A stretch of 62,490 nt of DNA from Streptomyces hydrogenans (GTDB lineage: Bacteria > Actinomycetota > Actinomycetes > Streptomycetales > Streptomycetaceae), in the NCBI RefSeq assembly GCF_014656075.1, contig NZ_BNBS01000010.1, forward strand, positions 1 to 62,490. Direction: 5' to 3'. A program made the position numbers and the translations under genes. Position 1 is the first letter of the stretch, and the number at the start of each line of letters is the position of its first letter. The notes beneath the pieces are model-generated. The model was given only the letters and a program-made list of their open reading frames with translations. It was not told the DNA's origin and made no database searches. Below are positions 53,801 through 62,210 of this stretch, in pieces.

Positions 53801-54811
53801 CCGATCCAGCAGCTGTCCCAGGCGTTCGACGGCTACCAGCAGGCGGTCGTGGGCCTGGGCAGGCTGCGCACGCTGATGCGCGAACCGGTCGGCACGCCGG
53901 TCGCCGAACGCCCGGTGCCGGTGCGCGAGCTGCGCGGCGAGATCGAGTTCGACCGGGTGTCGTTCGGCTACCGGGACGGCGGGCGCGAGGTGCTCCACGA
54001 GGTCGGCCTGCGGGTCGCCGCCGGGGAGACGGTGGCCCTGGTCGGGACGACCGGCGCGGGCAAGTCGACGATCGTCAAGCTCGTCGCCCGCTTCCACGAC
54101 CCGACCGCCGGAACCGTACGGATCGACGGCACCGACCTGCGCGCCCTGGATCCGGCGCAGTACCGGCGCCGGCTCGGGGTCGTCCCGCAGGAGACGCACC
54201 TGCTGGGCACGACCGTGCGGGACGCGATCGCGTACGGCCGTCCCGACGCCACCGACGCGGAGGTCGAGGCCGCGGCGCGGGCGGTCGGCGCGCACGCGAT
54301 GGTGGCCGGGCTGCCGCACGGCTATCTGACCGAGGTCGGCGAGCGCGGCCGGGGCCTCTCCGCCGGCCAGCGGCAGCTGCTGGCGCTGGCCCGGGCGGAA
54401 CTCGTCGACCCGGACGTCCTGTTGCTCGACGAGGCCACCGCCTCGCTCGACCTGGCCGGCGAACGCCGGGTGGCCGCGGCGACGGCGGCGCTCACCCGGC
54501 GGCGCACCACGCTCGTCGTGGCCCACCGGCTGACCACCGCCGCCCGCGCGGACCGGGTGATCGTCCTGCGGGACGGCACGGTCGCCGAGGCCGGCACGCA
54601 TCACGAACTGCTCGCGGCGCAGGGCCCGTACCGAAGGCTGTGGGACGCGTTCCGCGCCGCCGGCGGGGCAGCGAGCGTCGACCAGCTCGCGGAGTCCGGG
54701 ACGGCGACCGGACGGCGGCCCGTCTCCACGGCCACGGCCACGGCCACGGCCGCCCCCACGACCCTCCCCCCGGCCATCCCCACGACTGTCCCCACGGAAG
54801 GAACGTCATGA
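50876..54811 (+). CDS. Fused double ABC exporter (TMD-NBD-TMD-NBD), asymmetric ATP sites
   Basis: Encodes 1311 residues from GTG 50876, which overlaps the previous stop. Two exporter halves are fused in one chain. Half 1 has six membrane helices and an NBD with Walker A Lys393 (GAAGSGKST), [16 protein letters not shown] and [12 protein letters not shown], where Asp516 replaces the usual catalytic Glu. Half 2 has Walker A Lys1063 (GTTGAGKST), [16 protein letters not shown] and [11 protein letters not shown] with Glu1186. One ATP site is therefore likely degenerate, as in heterodimeric exporters of the TM287/288 kind. The C-terminus ends in a Thr/Ala/Pro repeat. It may export a product or toxic by-product of the operon. 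Confidence 0.9.
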   Translation: MTVAPCRTADRTSPVSPGPAGAGWVRRLVGYCLAHRSDLAGAYGAALVAAAATAALPLVLGHVVDQVASPSAAPTPWVVLLLGLGALRFGASFLRRYCSGRVSLGVQYALRNDAFAALLRLGGRQQDELHTGQVVSRAVSDVTLVQMLLQFLPNMFGNALMFGLSVALMLALSPLLTLVALVVGPALWLIAYRSRRDLFPANWHAQQEAAEVASTVEAAVAGVRVVKGFGQEERELAELEQRSRALFSSRLRVARLTGRYNPALQAVPVLGQVAVLALGGWLALRGSISLGTFVAFNAYLGSFVTPVRQVAMLLTVWQQARAGVERVLDVVDTAPAITDAPDAVAVPDGAPALEWDGVVFGHDPTAAPLLDGFTLRVEPGETVALVGAAGSGKSTAAALLPRFFDPAAGTVRVGGVDVRGLRLAALRARIGFVFEEPHLLSDTIAANIAYGRPDAGRAEIRRAARLAQADAFISALPDGYDTVIGEQGLTLSGGQRQRIALARAILPDPAVLVLDDATSAIDAQVEAAIHAGLHRVARRRTTLVIAHRASSLELADRVAVLDRGRVVDIGTPDELRERSALYRSLLSPDEQPGELGVDEASAAEPPRPRGVTEALWRPAPDAPSAGPDVGARVAAAYAQAAATSGPGRAGPGGGLLGGAPADGELLERLAALPRVDVDPKVSPEQARAWDPDFGLRTLVRPFRLPLLGGLALVGADALAQLAVPVLVRHGVDSGVSRSAPAVLLATSGVAAVVVLLGWLVNVAQVRVTGRTGERLLHALRVRTYAQLQRLGLDYYEREQGGRIMTRMTTDVDALSAFLQTGLVTFVVSLLTMLGVLVALLVIDAGLAVTLLLALPVLVAATAVFRARSLPAYLDARERVSAVNAYLQENVALIRVTQAYGREARNARDFARLAWAFRDSRLRAQRLMATFFPFVEFLGTAATALVLVIGAGQVRDGRLTAGVLIAFLLYVELFFSPIQQLSQAFDGYQQAVVGLGRLRTLMREPVGTPVAERPVPVRELRGEIEFDRVSFGYRDGGREVLHEVGLRVAAGETVALVGTTGAGKSTIVKLVARFHDPTAGTVRIDGTDLRALDPAQYRRRLGVVPQETHLLGTTVRDAIAYGRPDATDAEVEAAARAVGAHAMVAGLPHGYLTEVGERGRGLSAGQRQLLALARAELVDPDVLLLDEATASLDLAGERRVAAATAALTRRRTTLVVAHRLTTAARADRVIVLRDGTVAEAGTHHELLAAQGPYRRLWDAFRAAGGAASVDQLAESGTATGRRPVSTATATATAAPTTLPPAIPTTVPTEGTS

Positions 54812-55845
54812 CCATCCCGTACCGGCCCTTCGGCCGCACCGGCGTGCAGGTGAGCGCCCTCGCCCTCGGCGCGATGAACTTCGGCGCCCGGGGCAACCCG
54901 GACCACGAGGACGGGGTCCGCATCATCCACCGCGCCCTGGACGCCGGGATCAACATCGTCGACACGGCGGACGTGTACACGCAGGGCGAGTCGGAGGTGA
55001 TCGTCGGCAAGGCCCTCGCCGGTCGCCGGGACGACGTCTTCCTGGCCACCAAGTTCCACGGTCGCATGGGGGACGACGTCAACCGGTTCGGCAACTCGCG
55101 CCGGTGGATCCACCGTGCCGTCGAGGACAGCCTGCGGCGGCTCGGCACCGACCACATCGACCTCTACCAGGTGCACCGGCCGGAGGAGGACACGGACTTC
55201 GACGAGACGCTCGGCGCACTGACCGATCTGGTCCGCCAGGGCAAGGTCCGCTACCTCGGCACGTCCACGTTCCCGCCGTCGCGGATCGTCGAGGGGCAGT
55301 GGATCGCGGAGCGGCGGGGCCGTGAACGGGTGGTGGCCGAACAGCCGCCGTACTCGATCCTGGCGCGCGGCGTGGAGGCCGAGGTGCTGCCGGTGGCCCA
55401 GCGGTACGGCCTGGCGGTGATCCCCTGGAGCCCGCTGGCCGGCGGCTGGCTGACCGGCCGCTACCGGGCGGGCGGGCCGCAGCCGGAGTCGAGCCGGGCG
55501 GCCCGCCAGCCGGGCCGCTTCGAGATCGGCGGCGCGCGGAACGCGGCCAAGCTGGAGGCGGTGGAGGCGCTCGCGGTCCTGGCCGAGCAGTCGGGCCTCA
55601 CCCTGATCGAACTCGCCCTCGGCTTCGTCCTCTCCCACCCGGCGGTCACCGCCCCGATCATCGGTCCTCGCACCCTGGAGCAGCTGGAGTCCCAGCTCGG
55701 CGCGGCCGACACGCCCCTGCCGCCGGACGTCCTGGACGAGATCGACAAGATCGTGCCCCCGGGCACCACCCTGTCGTCCCAGGACGCGGGCCACACCCCG
55801 CCGCCCCTGCGCGAGCCGGCACTCCGTCGGCGTCCCCTCGGCTGA
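54808..55845 (+). CDS. Aldo/keto reductase
   Basis: Encodes 345 residues and overlaps the exporter gene as ATGA. The catalytic tetrad is present: Asp and Tyr in [12 protein letters not shown], Lys in FLATKFHG and His in [10 protein letters not shown]. The NADPH-binding end is seen at [14 protein letters not shown]. SsuD-type and NtaA-type reactions release aldehydes, so this enzyme could reduce the carbonyl product left after C-S cleavage. It is the last gene of the operon. Confidence 0.92.
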   Translation: MTIPYRPFGRTGVQVSALALGAMNFGARGNPDHEDGVRIIHRALDAGINIVDTADVYTQGESEVIVGKALAGRRDDVFLATKFHGRMGDDVNRFGNSRRWIHRAVEDSLRRLGTDHIDLYQVHRPEEDTDFDETLGALTDLVRQGKVRYLGTSTFPPSRIVEGQWIAERRGRERVVAEQPPYSILARGVEAEVLPVAQRYGLAVIPWSPLAGGWLTGRYRAGGPQPESSRAARQPGRFEIGGARNAAKLEAVEALAVLAEQSGLTLIELALGFVLSHPAVTAPIIGPRTLEQLESQLGAADTPLPPDVLDEIDKIVPPGTTLSSQDAGHTPPPLREPALRRRPLG

Positions 55846-55895
55846 CGGGGACGGACCAGGGCGGGCCGGGCCCGCCGACGACTCGTCGAAGCCGG

Positions 55896-55929
55896 CCCGG
55901 GGGCCGCGGCGATCACCGCGGCCCCCGGG
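55896..55929 (+). terminator. Strong hairpin terminator of the sulfur operon
   Basis: A perfect 14-bp stem (CCCGGGGGCCGCGG and CCGCGGCCCCCGGG) with the loop CGATCA, 51 bases after the aldo/keto reductase stop. There is no T-run, as is common for high-GC actinobacterial terminators. Confidence 0.7.
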
Positions 55930-56042
55930 AGCGGACGTGCCCGCCCGGTGCGGGTCAAGGGCGACCCCGGCCTCGCACCGACACCCCGTCCGACGTGCGT
56001 GAGGACCTCGCTCCGGTCGCGCGGGACGGCTTCGCGGGCCGG

Positions 56043-56340
56043 TCAGTCCTCGCCGTGGTCGTGGTGGGGGTGGTCGGCCTCGCCCACGCGCCAGTAGCCG
56101 CGTGTGGTCACCTGCGGGCGCGGCAGCATCCGGTCGTCGAGGAGGTAGGACCGGGCCTTGCGGACCGCAGATGCCTCGCAGGTGATCCAGACGTGCGTGT
56201 CGTCCCCGAGACCGGCCCTGCGGAGCGCGTGGACGAGGGCGGCGCCGGGTTCGCCCACCCGGTCGTGCCAGGTCACCTCGACGCCGGCAGGCGCCGGCAG
56301 GTCGATGCGGGGCTCGGCGCCCTCGGCTTCGAGGCGCTCG
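56043..56340 (-). pseudogene. Siderophore-interacting protein (FAD-reductase type), C-terminal remnant
   Basis: About 95 codons encode the end of a ViuB/SIP-like protein: GVEVTWHDRVGEPGAALVHALRRAG, DDTHVWITCEASAVRKARSYLLDD, VTTRGYWRVGEADHPH. Upstream of about 56340 the similarity stops and the frame continues antisense to the phosphatase gene with no FAD-binding region, so roughly the first two-thirds of the gene is missing. It appears to be a decayed gene. Confidence 0.7.
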
Positions 56341-56492
56341 GGTGGGGGTGGACGGCTCCTTTTGAGATGCGGACGCCGTCTCCTCCGGGCAGAGTGGGGA
56401 AGGACCTGTTCGTGCCGAGGTGGCCCCTGTGGTCCCGCGCGCTGGAGGCGGGACGGACTGATGCGAGGATTGTCGTGACGTCGGAGTGATCG

Positions 56493-57335
56493 ATGTTCCG
56501 CAGACGGCCGGCCGACAAAAGCGAGGACCTTCTGGTCCGGCTCGGGTCGCTGACCGCCAGGGCGCGGGAGCTGGCCGAGACGCAGCGCTCCCGTGTCGAG
56601 CTCGCCGTGGCCCTGCAGCGCGACATGCTGCCCTCGGACCTGCCCAGTTTTCCGGGCGCCCGGCTGGCCGTCCGCTATGAGCCCGCCAACCACGGGCTCA
56701 ACGTCGGCGGCGACTGGTACGACGCCTTCTCCCTGCCCGGCGGACGGATCGGCATGTCCATCGGTGACGTGCAGGGGCACAACATCGAGGCCGCCGCCTA
56801 CATGGGACAGGTCCGCGTGGCACTGCGCGCGCTGGCCTCCGTCACCGGAGACCCGGGAGAGCTGCTCGGCCGCACCAACGACCTGCTGATCTCTCTGGGC
56901 GCCGACCTCTTCGCCACCTGCACCTTCCTGCGGCTCGACCCCGCCGCCGGCACCCTGGAGTGCGCCCGGGCCGGTCACATCCCCCACATCTGGGCCACCG
57001 CCGACGGCCGCTCCGGCATCGACGACAGCGAGGGCGGGCCCCCGCTCGGTGTGCTGCGGGACGTCGAGTACCCGACCACGCGCCACCGGCTCTTCGCCGA
57101 CGGTGTCTTCGTCCTCCTGACCGACGGGGTGGTGGAGGGGCCCTCGCTCCACGTCGACGAGGGTCTGGACCGGGTGACGAGGCTCGCCGGGATCACCGCC
57201 GTCGCCGGGCTGGACGTCGACGCGCTCGCCACCGCCGTCATGAAGCTGGCGGCCACGGTGGGGCACGAGGACGACGCGGCCGTCCTGGTCGTCGGCCATG
57301 ACGGCGGTCCGGGCCGGTCGGCGGCCGAGGAGTGA
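56493..57335 (+). CDS. SpoIIE/RsbU-type PP2C serine phosphatase
   Basis: Encodes 280 residues; GGAG lies six bases before the ATG. An N-terminal coiled coil (ARARELAETQRSRVELAVALQRDMLPSDLP) leads into the SpoIIE phosphatase domain with YEPANHGLNVGGDWYDAF, GMSIGDVQGHNIEAAAYMGQ, FATCTFLRLD, CARAGHIPHIW, VFVLLTDGVVEGP and EDDAAVLVV. The Asp residues in GGDWYD, IGDVQGH, TDGV and DDAAV are the metal ligands. Such enzymes dephosphorylate anti-anti-sigma factors. No sensory domain is fused; the following MASE1 gene may provide it. Confidence 0.92.
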   Translation: MFRRRPADKSEDLLVRLGSLTARARELAETQRSRVELAVALQRDMLPSDLPSFPGARLAVRYEPANHGLNVGGDWYDAFSLPGGRIGMSIGDVQGHNIEAAAYMGQVRVALRALASVTGDPGELLGRTNDLLISLGADLFATCTFLRLDPAAGTLECARAGHIPHIWATADGRSGIDDSEGGPPLGVLRDVEYPTTRHRLFADGVFVLLTDGVVEGPSLHVDEGLDRVTRLAGITAVAGLDVDALATAVMKLAATVGHEDDAAVLVVGHDGGPGRSAAEE

Positions 57336-57441
57336 GGCGGAAGGGGTTCGCCCGGGGCCGGGTCGGCCCGGGCCCGTGCTGTGAGGCGGTGCCCGACACG
57401 CAGGCGTCCTTGCCCCGTCGTGGCGGCCCGGCCGGTGTCTG

Positions 57442-58461
57442 ATGGCTGACGTGTTGGATACTCGGCAGTTCCGGCCCTCCACGAAGACGGCTCTGATGTC
57501 GCTGGCCGTGGCGGTCTGCTACTACGCGGCCGGACGACTCGGCCTGATGGGCCGCCTCGTCGTCGAAGGCGTGGTGGTCACCCCCATCTGGCCGCCGACC
57601 GGCGTCGCCGTCGCCGCCCTGCTGCTGCTCGGCGCGCGGGTCTGGCCCGGGATCGCCCTCGGCTCCTTCCTCGTCATCGCCTCCCTCACCACTCCGGGGC
57701 CCACCACAGTGGTCACCGTGGTGAGCAACACCGTCGCGCCGCTCTGCGCCTTCCTGCTGCTCAGACGGGCCGGCTTCCGACGCGACATGGCGCGGCTGCG
57801 GGACGGACTCTCCCTGGTCTTCCTCGGGGGGTTCGGCGCCATGCTGATCAGCGCGACCGCGGGGGTCGGACTGCAGGTGGCGAAGGGTTCCCTGGACCCG
57901 AGCGAGTTCTGGCCCGTCTGGCTGGCCTGGTGGGTGGGCGACACGATGGGGGTGCTGCTCGTGGCGCCGCTCCTGCTCGTCCTCGTGGGGCCGGCCGGAC
58001 GGTTCCGGGTACGGCGCTGGAAGGAGGCGGCCTTCCTGGGACTGGCGGCCCTGGTCCTCATGCCCATGGCCGTGCTCAGCCCGATGAGCATGCTCTTCCT
58101 CGTCTTCCCGCTGCTGATCTGGGCAGCGCTCCGCTTCCAGCTCGCCGGAAGCATGCTGTGCGCGCTCTTCGCCTCCGTGCTCACCACCATCGGGGCCACC
58201 TCAGGGCGGGGCGCGTTCCTCCATCTGACGGACGTCGAGATCATGGCCAAGCTGCAGGCGTTCAACGGTTCCGCGGCCCTGACCGCCCTGCTCCTCGCCT
58301 CGGTCATCACCGAGCAGCGCGCGACCCGCCGGTCGGTGCGCCGCGCCTGCCAGGAACTGGCGGAGGTCCTGGAGCACCTCGCGGCGGGCGAGCCCTCGCC
58401 GGGTCCACCCGGTGCCGCCGAGAGCCGGGCGGCCCCACCCGGCGGGCACATGGAACGGTGA
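57442..58461 (+). CDS. MASE1-domain membrane sensor protein
   Basis: Encodes 339 residues with eight or so hydrophobic helices. The MASE1 landmarks are PIWPPTGVAVAALLLLGARVWPGIALGSF, the LWWVGDTMG-like FWPVWLAWWVGDTMGVLLVAPLLL, and FPLLIWAALRFQLAGSM. The protein ends in a short cytoplasmic helix (RRSVRRACQELAEVLEHL) and has no catalytic domain. MASE1 is normally fused to kinases, cyclases or SpoIIE phosphatases. Here it is encoded 106 bases after a SpoIIE phosphatase, so the two probably work as a split sensor-effector pair. The ribosome site is weak. Confidence 0.88.
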   Translation: MADVLDTRQFRPSTKTALMSLAVAVCYYAAGRLGLMGRLVVEGVVVTPIWPPTGVAVAALLLLGARVWPGIALGSFLVIASLTTPGPTTVVTVVSNTVAPLCAFLLLRRAGFRRDMARLRDGLSLVFLGGFGAMLISATAGVGLQVAKGSLDPSEFWPVWLAWWVGDTMGVLLVAPLLLVLVGPAGRFRVRRWKEAAFLGLAALVLMPMAVLSPMSMLFLVFPLLIWAALRFQLAGSMLCALFASVLTTIGATSGRGAFLHLTDVEIMAKLQAFNGSAALTALLLASVITEQRATRRSVRRACQELAEVLEHLAAGEPSPGPPGAAESRAAPPGGHMER

Positions 58462-59096
58462 TCCCCGCGCCGGAGCCGACACGGGGATCAGGAGCCGTAC
58501 GACGCGTGCAAGGCGTGGGACCCGTCCGGCGCCGACAAACCGGTGCGTGAGGGCGTCGGAGGTCGTGTCCGGCAACGGCGCCATCCGGACCGCGGTCGAG
58601 GACGCCGGTGTGCTCGTCACCGCCGCCCGCGCCCCGGCGACCGAGCAGCGGTGCGCGGCGTTCCGGCCTCGGCCGAGCTCGCCCGGGCGCCCGGCGCACA
58701 CCTGCGTCCCCGTCCGCCGTATGCGAGGAACATCGCTCGCCCTCGGGGGCGGGCCCCGGCAGGGGTTTCCGCGCCGACCGGGCTGTGGCGGCACCGCGGG
58801 CCGGGCACCTTGAAGCAGTGCGACGCGCCGGGCGGCCCGGCGGAGGAGACGGGCGGACAGGTGACGGACGGCACCGCGCGTCCCTGTCGGGCGCCGTGCC
58901 GCCGACCAGTGGACAGGTCATCACCTGATCGAAGGAGGTCGTCGACACACAGAGCGCGATGCCCGATTTATGCCCATATGGTGATCGAGGATCACGAGCA
59001 GAGTCCGGCCGGGCCGACGTCCGGCGGACCCACGTCCCTCGCAGCCTCGCCCCTCCACGGGGCCGGGCGCGTGGCGGACGGAGAGAAGGTGCTGGC
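58462..59096. other. Intergenic region before the contractile injection genes
   Basis: About 635 bases. A stretch near 58545-58680 has somewhat protein-like composition in one frame (VVSGNGAIRTAVEDAGVLV), which may be a gene remnant, but no start or family can be given. The segment 58930-58985 is locally AT-rich (GATTTATGCCCATATGG) and is the best place for the promoter of the sheath operon. Confidence 0.35.
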
Positions 59097-60935
59097 ATGC
59101 CGGTGAACGTCACCTACCCGGGCGTCTACATCGACGAGGTCAAGAGTTCCGTCAGGACGATCACGGGCGTTCCGACCTCGGTCGCCGCGTTCGTCGGTCA
59201 CGCCCCGCGCGGTCCGGTGGACCGGCCGGTCCACCTCACCGGCTGGGCCGACTACGAGGTCAACTTCGGCGGCCTCCAGGCGAACTGCCCGATGAGCTAC
59301 GCCGTGTACCAGTTCTACCTGAACGGCGGCAGCGAGGCCGAGATCGTCAGGGTGGTGAAGGAGGACGAGGAGCTCGTCCGCCTGCCTCTCGGGACGCCCC
59401 CGCCCACGCGGCAGCCCGCCCGGACGCCGTCCCCGCCCGCCGAGAACGACGATGCGGCGGAACCCTCCCCCGCCGCCGGGGACGACGCGGCCTCCGGCGA
59501 GCAGAACCGGGGACGGGGCGGGTCGGGCGGCTCCGGCAGACGCGCCTCCGGCCGTCCGAGCGGGGAACCCGCCGCGACGCCGGGCCTCGTCGCCGCCTCG
59601 CCGGGACGGTGGGCCCGGAAGCTGCGCGCCCGTGTCGACCACGACACCTCCGAGTTCGAGCCCTCCGCGCTGCGGGACAACCCCGGTCCGCCGCACGAGC
59701 TGTTCAACCTGACGGTGCGCGACATGGCGACCGGCACCGAGGAGCGGTACCTCAACGTCAGCGTCAAGCCGGGCAGCCCGCGCGGCCTCGCCCAGCTCCT
59801 GGAGTCGTCCCAGCTCGTCCGCGTCGCCCCCGGTGCCTCCCTCGACACGGTGCCACCGGCCAACTCCGCTCCGGAGGACGGATCCGATCCCTTCGCGGCC
59901 AAGTCGCCGGACGCACCGGGGGGCCAGGCACCGTACTACTACGCGCCGGCCGGCGCCGACGCGAGCGGCACCGACGAGGAGGCCCTTCCGCCCGTGGACG
60001 CCTACCTGGGCAACCCCGCGCGGAAGACCGGCCTGCACCAGCTGTTGAAGACGGACATCTTCAACATCCTCTGCCTGCCGGACGCCCACGGCCTCGACGA
60101 ACGCCAGGAAGGCGCGGGCAAGGCCCTCCGGACCGAGGCACTGAGCCTGTGCCTGCAACGACGGGCCGTCCTCCTGGTCGACCCGCCCCCGAAGTGGACG
60201 AGCGCGGTGCCGAGCGCCGGTTCCAACGCCGGTGTCGTGGATGCCGTGTTCGGCAGTGTCGCGGACGTCGAGGCGGGCGCCGACGGCAGGAACGCCGCGG
60301 TCTACTACCCCCGGGTCCTCGCGCCCGACCCGCTGCTCGGCGGCGCCGCCCGGGCCTTCCCGCCCTGCGGGGTGATGGCCGGTGTCCTGGCCCGCACCGA
60401 CGTCCAGAGGGGGGTGTGGAAGGCCCCGGCCGGCACGGACGCCTCCCTGAACGGTGTCAGCGACCTCGAAGTGCCGCTGACCGACCTGGAGATCGGCCGC
60501 CTCAACCCCGTCGGCGTCAACTGCCTGCGACGGCTGCCGGCGGCCGGCCCGGTCGCCTGGGGAGCCCGCACCCTGCGCGGCGCCGACCGGCTCGCCGACG
60601 AGTGGAAGTACCTGCCGGTCCGCCGCCTGGCCCTCTTCATCGAGGAGAGCCTGTTCCGGGGCACGCAGTGGGTGGTGTTCGAGCCCAATGACGAACCGCT
60701 GTGGGCGTCCGTCCGGCTCAACGTCGGCGCGTTCATGAACTCGCTGTTCCGCGCGGGGGCGTTCCAGGGCCGGACCCCGCAGGAGGCCTACCTGGTCAAG
60801 TGCGACAAGGACACCAACCCGCAGAACGACATCGATCGCGGAGTCGTGAACATCCACGTGGGCTTCGCCCCGCTGAAACCCGCGGAGTTCGTGATCGTCC
60901 ACATCCAGCAACTCGCCGGTCAGATCCAGGTCTAG
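59097..60935 (+). CDS. Contractile injection system sheath protein
   Basis: Encodes 612 residues from ATG 59097, with AGAAGG seven bases upstream. The N-terminus VNVTYPGVYIDEVKSSVRTITGVPTSVAAFVGHAPRGP is diagnostic of phage-tail-like sheath proteins. The C-terminal domain (YLPVRRLALFIEESLFRGTQWVVFEPNDEPLWASVRLNVGAFMNSLFRAGAFQG...YLVKCD) is equally typical. Between them, residues ~100-180 form a Pro/Gly/Ser-rich insertion. In Streptomyces these systems are reported to assemble in the cytoplasm and affect cell death and development. The stop overlaps the ribosome site of the tube gene. Confidence 0.95.
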   Translation: MPVNVTYPGVYIDEVKSSVRTITGVPTSVAAFVGHAPRGPVDRPVHLTGWADYEVNFGGLQANCPMSYAVYQFYLNGGSEAEIVRVVKEDEELVRLPLGTPPPTRQPARTPSPPAENDDAAEPSPAAGDDAASGEQNRGRGGSGGSGRRASGRPSGEPAATPGLVAASPGRWARKLRARVDHDTSEFEPSALRDNPGPPHELFNLTVRDMATGTEERYLNVSVKPGSPRGLAQLLESSQLVRVAPGASLDTVPPANSAPEDGSDPFAAKSPDAPGGQAPYYYAPAGADASGTDEEALPPVDAYLGNPARKTGLHQLLKTDIFNILCLPDAHGLDERQEGAGKALRTEALSLCLQRRAVLLVDPPPKWTSAVPSAGSNAGVVDAVFGSVADVEAGADGRNAAVYYPRVLAPDPLLGGAARAFPPCGVMAGVLARTDVQRGVWKAPAGTDASLNGVSDLEVPLTDLEIGRLNPVGVNCLRRLPAAGPVAWGARTLRGADRLADEWKYLPVRRLALFIEESLFRGTQWVVFEPNDEPLWASVRLNVGAFMNSLFRAGAFQGRTPQEAYLVKCDKDTNPQNDIDRGVVNIHVGFAPLKPAEFVIVHIQQLAGQIQV

Positions 60936-60946
60936 GAGGACGACCG

Positions 60947-61468
60947 ATGCCGGAAGTCACGCGCCGCGATCCCTTCAAGAACTTCCGCTTCCGGGTGAAG
61001 TTCAGCGGGGAGACGGCCTACATCGCCGGAATCAGCAAGGTCAGCGGGCTCAGGCGGACGACCGAGGTCATCCGGCACCGCGACGGCGGAGACCCCGGCA
61101 CCAGCCGCAAGCTCCCCGGCCGCACCGAGTACGAGGCCATCACCCTGGAACGCGGATGCACCGTCGACACGGCCTTCGAGGAATGGGCCAACAGGGTCTG
61201 GAGCCTGAAGAACTCGGCGGGTGGTCTCGAGACGTCCCTCAAGGACTTCCGGCGTGACCTCATCATCGACGTCTTCGACGAGGGCGGACAGCAGGTGCTC
61301 TCCTACTCCGTCCACGACTGCTGGGTCTCCGAGTACCACGGCCTGCACGAACTCGACGCCGGGTCCAACGGCGTCGCCTTCGAGCGCATCAAGGTGGAGC
61401 ACCACGGCTGGGTGCGGGAACACACCGAAGCGCCGCAGGATTCGCAGTTCTCCGACACCGCCGGGTGA
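60947..61468 (+). CDS. Contractile injection system inner tube protein
   Basis: Encodes 173 residues; AGGAGG at 60934-60939 precedes the ATG. It has the phage T4 gp19-like tube fold: DPFKNFRFRVKFSGETAYIAGISKVSGLRRTTEVIRHRDGG, RTEYEAITLERGCTVDTAFEEWANRVW and RRDLIIDVFDEGGQQVLSYSVHDCWVSEYHGLHELDA. It forms the tube inside the sheath. Eleven bases separate it from the sheath gene. Confidence 0.94.
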   Translation: MPEVTRRDPFKNFRFRVKFSGETAYIAGISKVSGLRRTTEVIRHRDGGDPGTSRKLPGRTEYEAITLERGCTVDTAFEEWANRVWSLKNSAGGLETSLKDFRRDLIIDVFDEGGQQVLSYSVHDCWVSEYHGLHELDAGSNGVAFERIKVEHHGWVREHTEAPQDSQFSDTAG

Positions 61469-61472
61469 CAGC

Positions 61473-62210
61473 GTGCCGCGTCGACCGACCGAAGCGACCG
61501 TCCTCGAGGTCTGGGAGGGCGGACTCGACAGCACGCCGGCGGACCGGGCCCTCCTGATCGCCTCCACGGCCACGGCTCCCCACGGTGAACAGGACGTCGC
61601 CGACCTGCCGTTGAGCGCCGTCAACGCCCTCCTCCTGGACCTGCGGTGCGGCGTGTTCGGCGACGCCCTGCCCTGCACGACCGACTGCCCGGCGTGCGGG
61701 GACAGCCTCGACGTCACCGTGGCGGCGGAGGAACTGCGGCCGGCCGAGGCGATCGGCCGGGCCGGTGCGGCGGTCGCCGTCCCGGCCACGGCCACGTGGA
61801 CGACGGGCGGCTTCACGCTCACCTACCGGGCCCTCACCGGCCGGGACGTCCGAGCCGTCGACCCCACGGCGCCCGGGGCACGCCGGGCGCTGCTGCGCCG
61901 ATGCCTGCTGAGCGTCAGCCCGCCCGTCGACGACCTGCCCGACGACGTACTCGACGCGTTGGCCCCGCGCCTCGCCGAGCTCGACCCGGGGGCCGACACC
62001 GTGCTGACGCTGGACTGCCCACAGTGCGGGCACCGCTGGGAGGCCGCCCTCGACCTCGCCGACCACGTGTGGACCGACGTGTCCGCTCACGCGCGCGGGA
62101 TCTTGCACGACGTCCACGCCCTGGCGCGGGCCTACGGCTGGTCGGAGGCCGAGGTGCTGTCGGTCAGCCCTGCGCGGCGGCGGTTCTATCTGGAGGTGAC
62201 TTCCGGATGA
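61473..62210 (+). CDS. Contractile-injection-associated zinc-ribbon protein
   Basis: Encodes 245 residues from GTG 61473, five bases after the tube stop. Two CxxC pairs (CPACGDSL near residue 75 and CPQCGHRW near 188) can form a zinc ribbon. The protein ends RAYGWSEAEVLSVSPARRRFYLE, a motif shared with T4-type baseplate-assembly or chaperone proteins found after tube genes in eCIS loci. A role in baseplate or tube assembly is likely. It overlaps the next gene as ATGA. Confidence 0.8.
   Translation: MPRRPTEATVLEVWEGGLDSTPADRALLIASTATAPHGEQDVADLPLSAVNALLLDLRCGVFGDALPCTTDCPACGDSLDVTVAAEELRPAEAIGRAGAAVAVPATATWTTGGFTLTYRALTGRDVRAVDPTAPGARRALLRRCLLSVSPPVDDLPDDVLDALAPRLAELDPGADTVLTLDCPQCGHRWEAALDLADHVWTDVSAHARGILHDVHALARAYGWSEAEVLSVSPARRRFYLEVTSG

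Noticed and set aside
58412..58813. A 133-codon frame before the sheath gene.
   Set aside because: Only about 35 codons look protein-like and there is no family match; at best it is a remnant.
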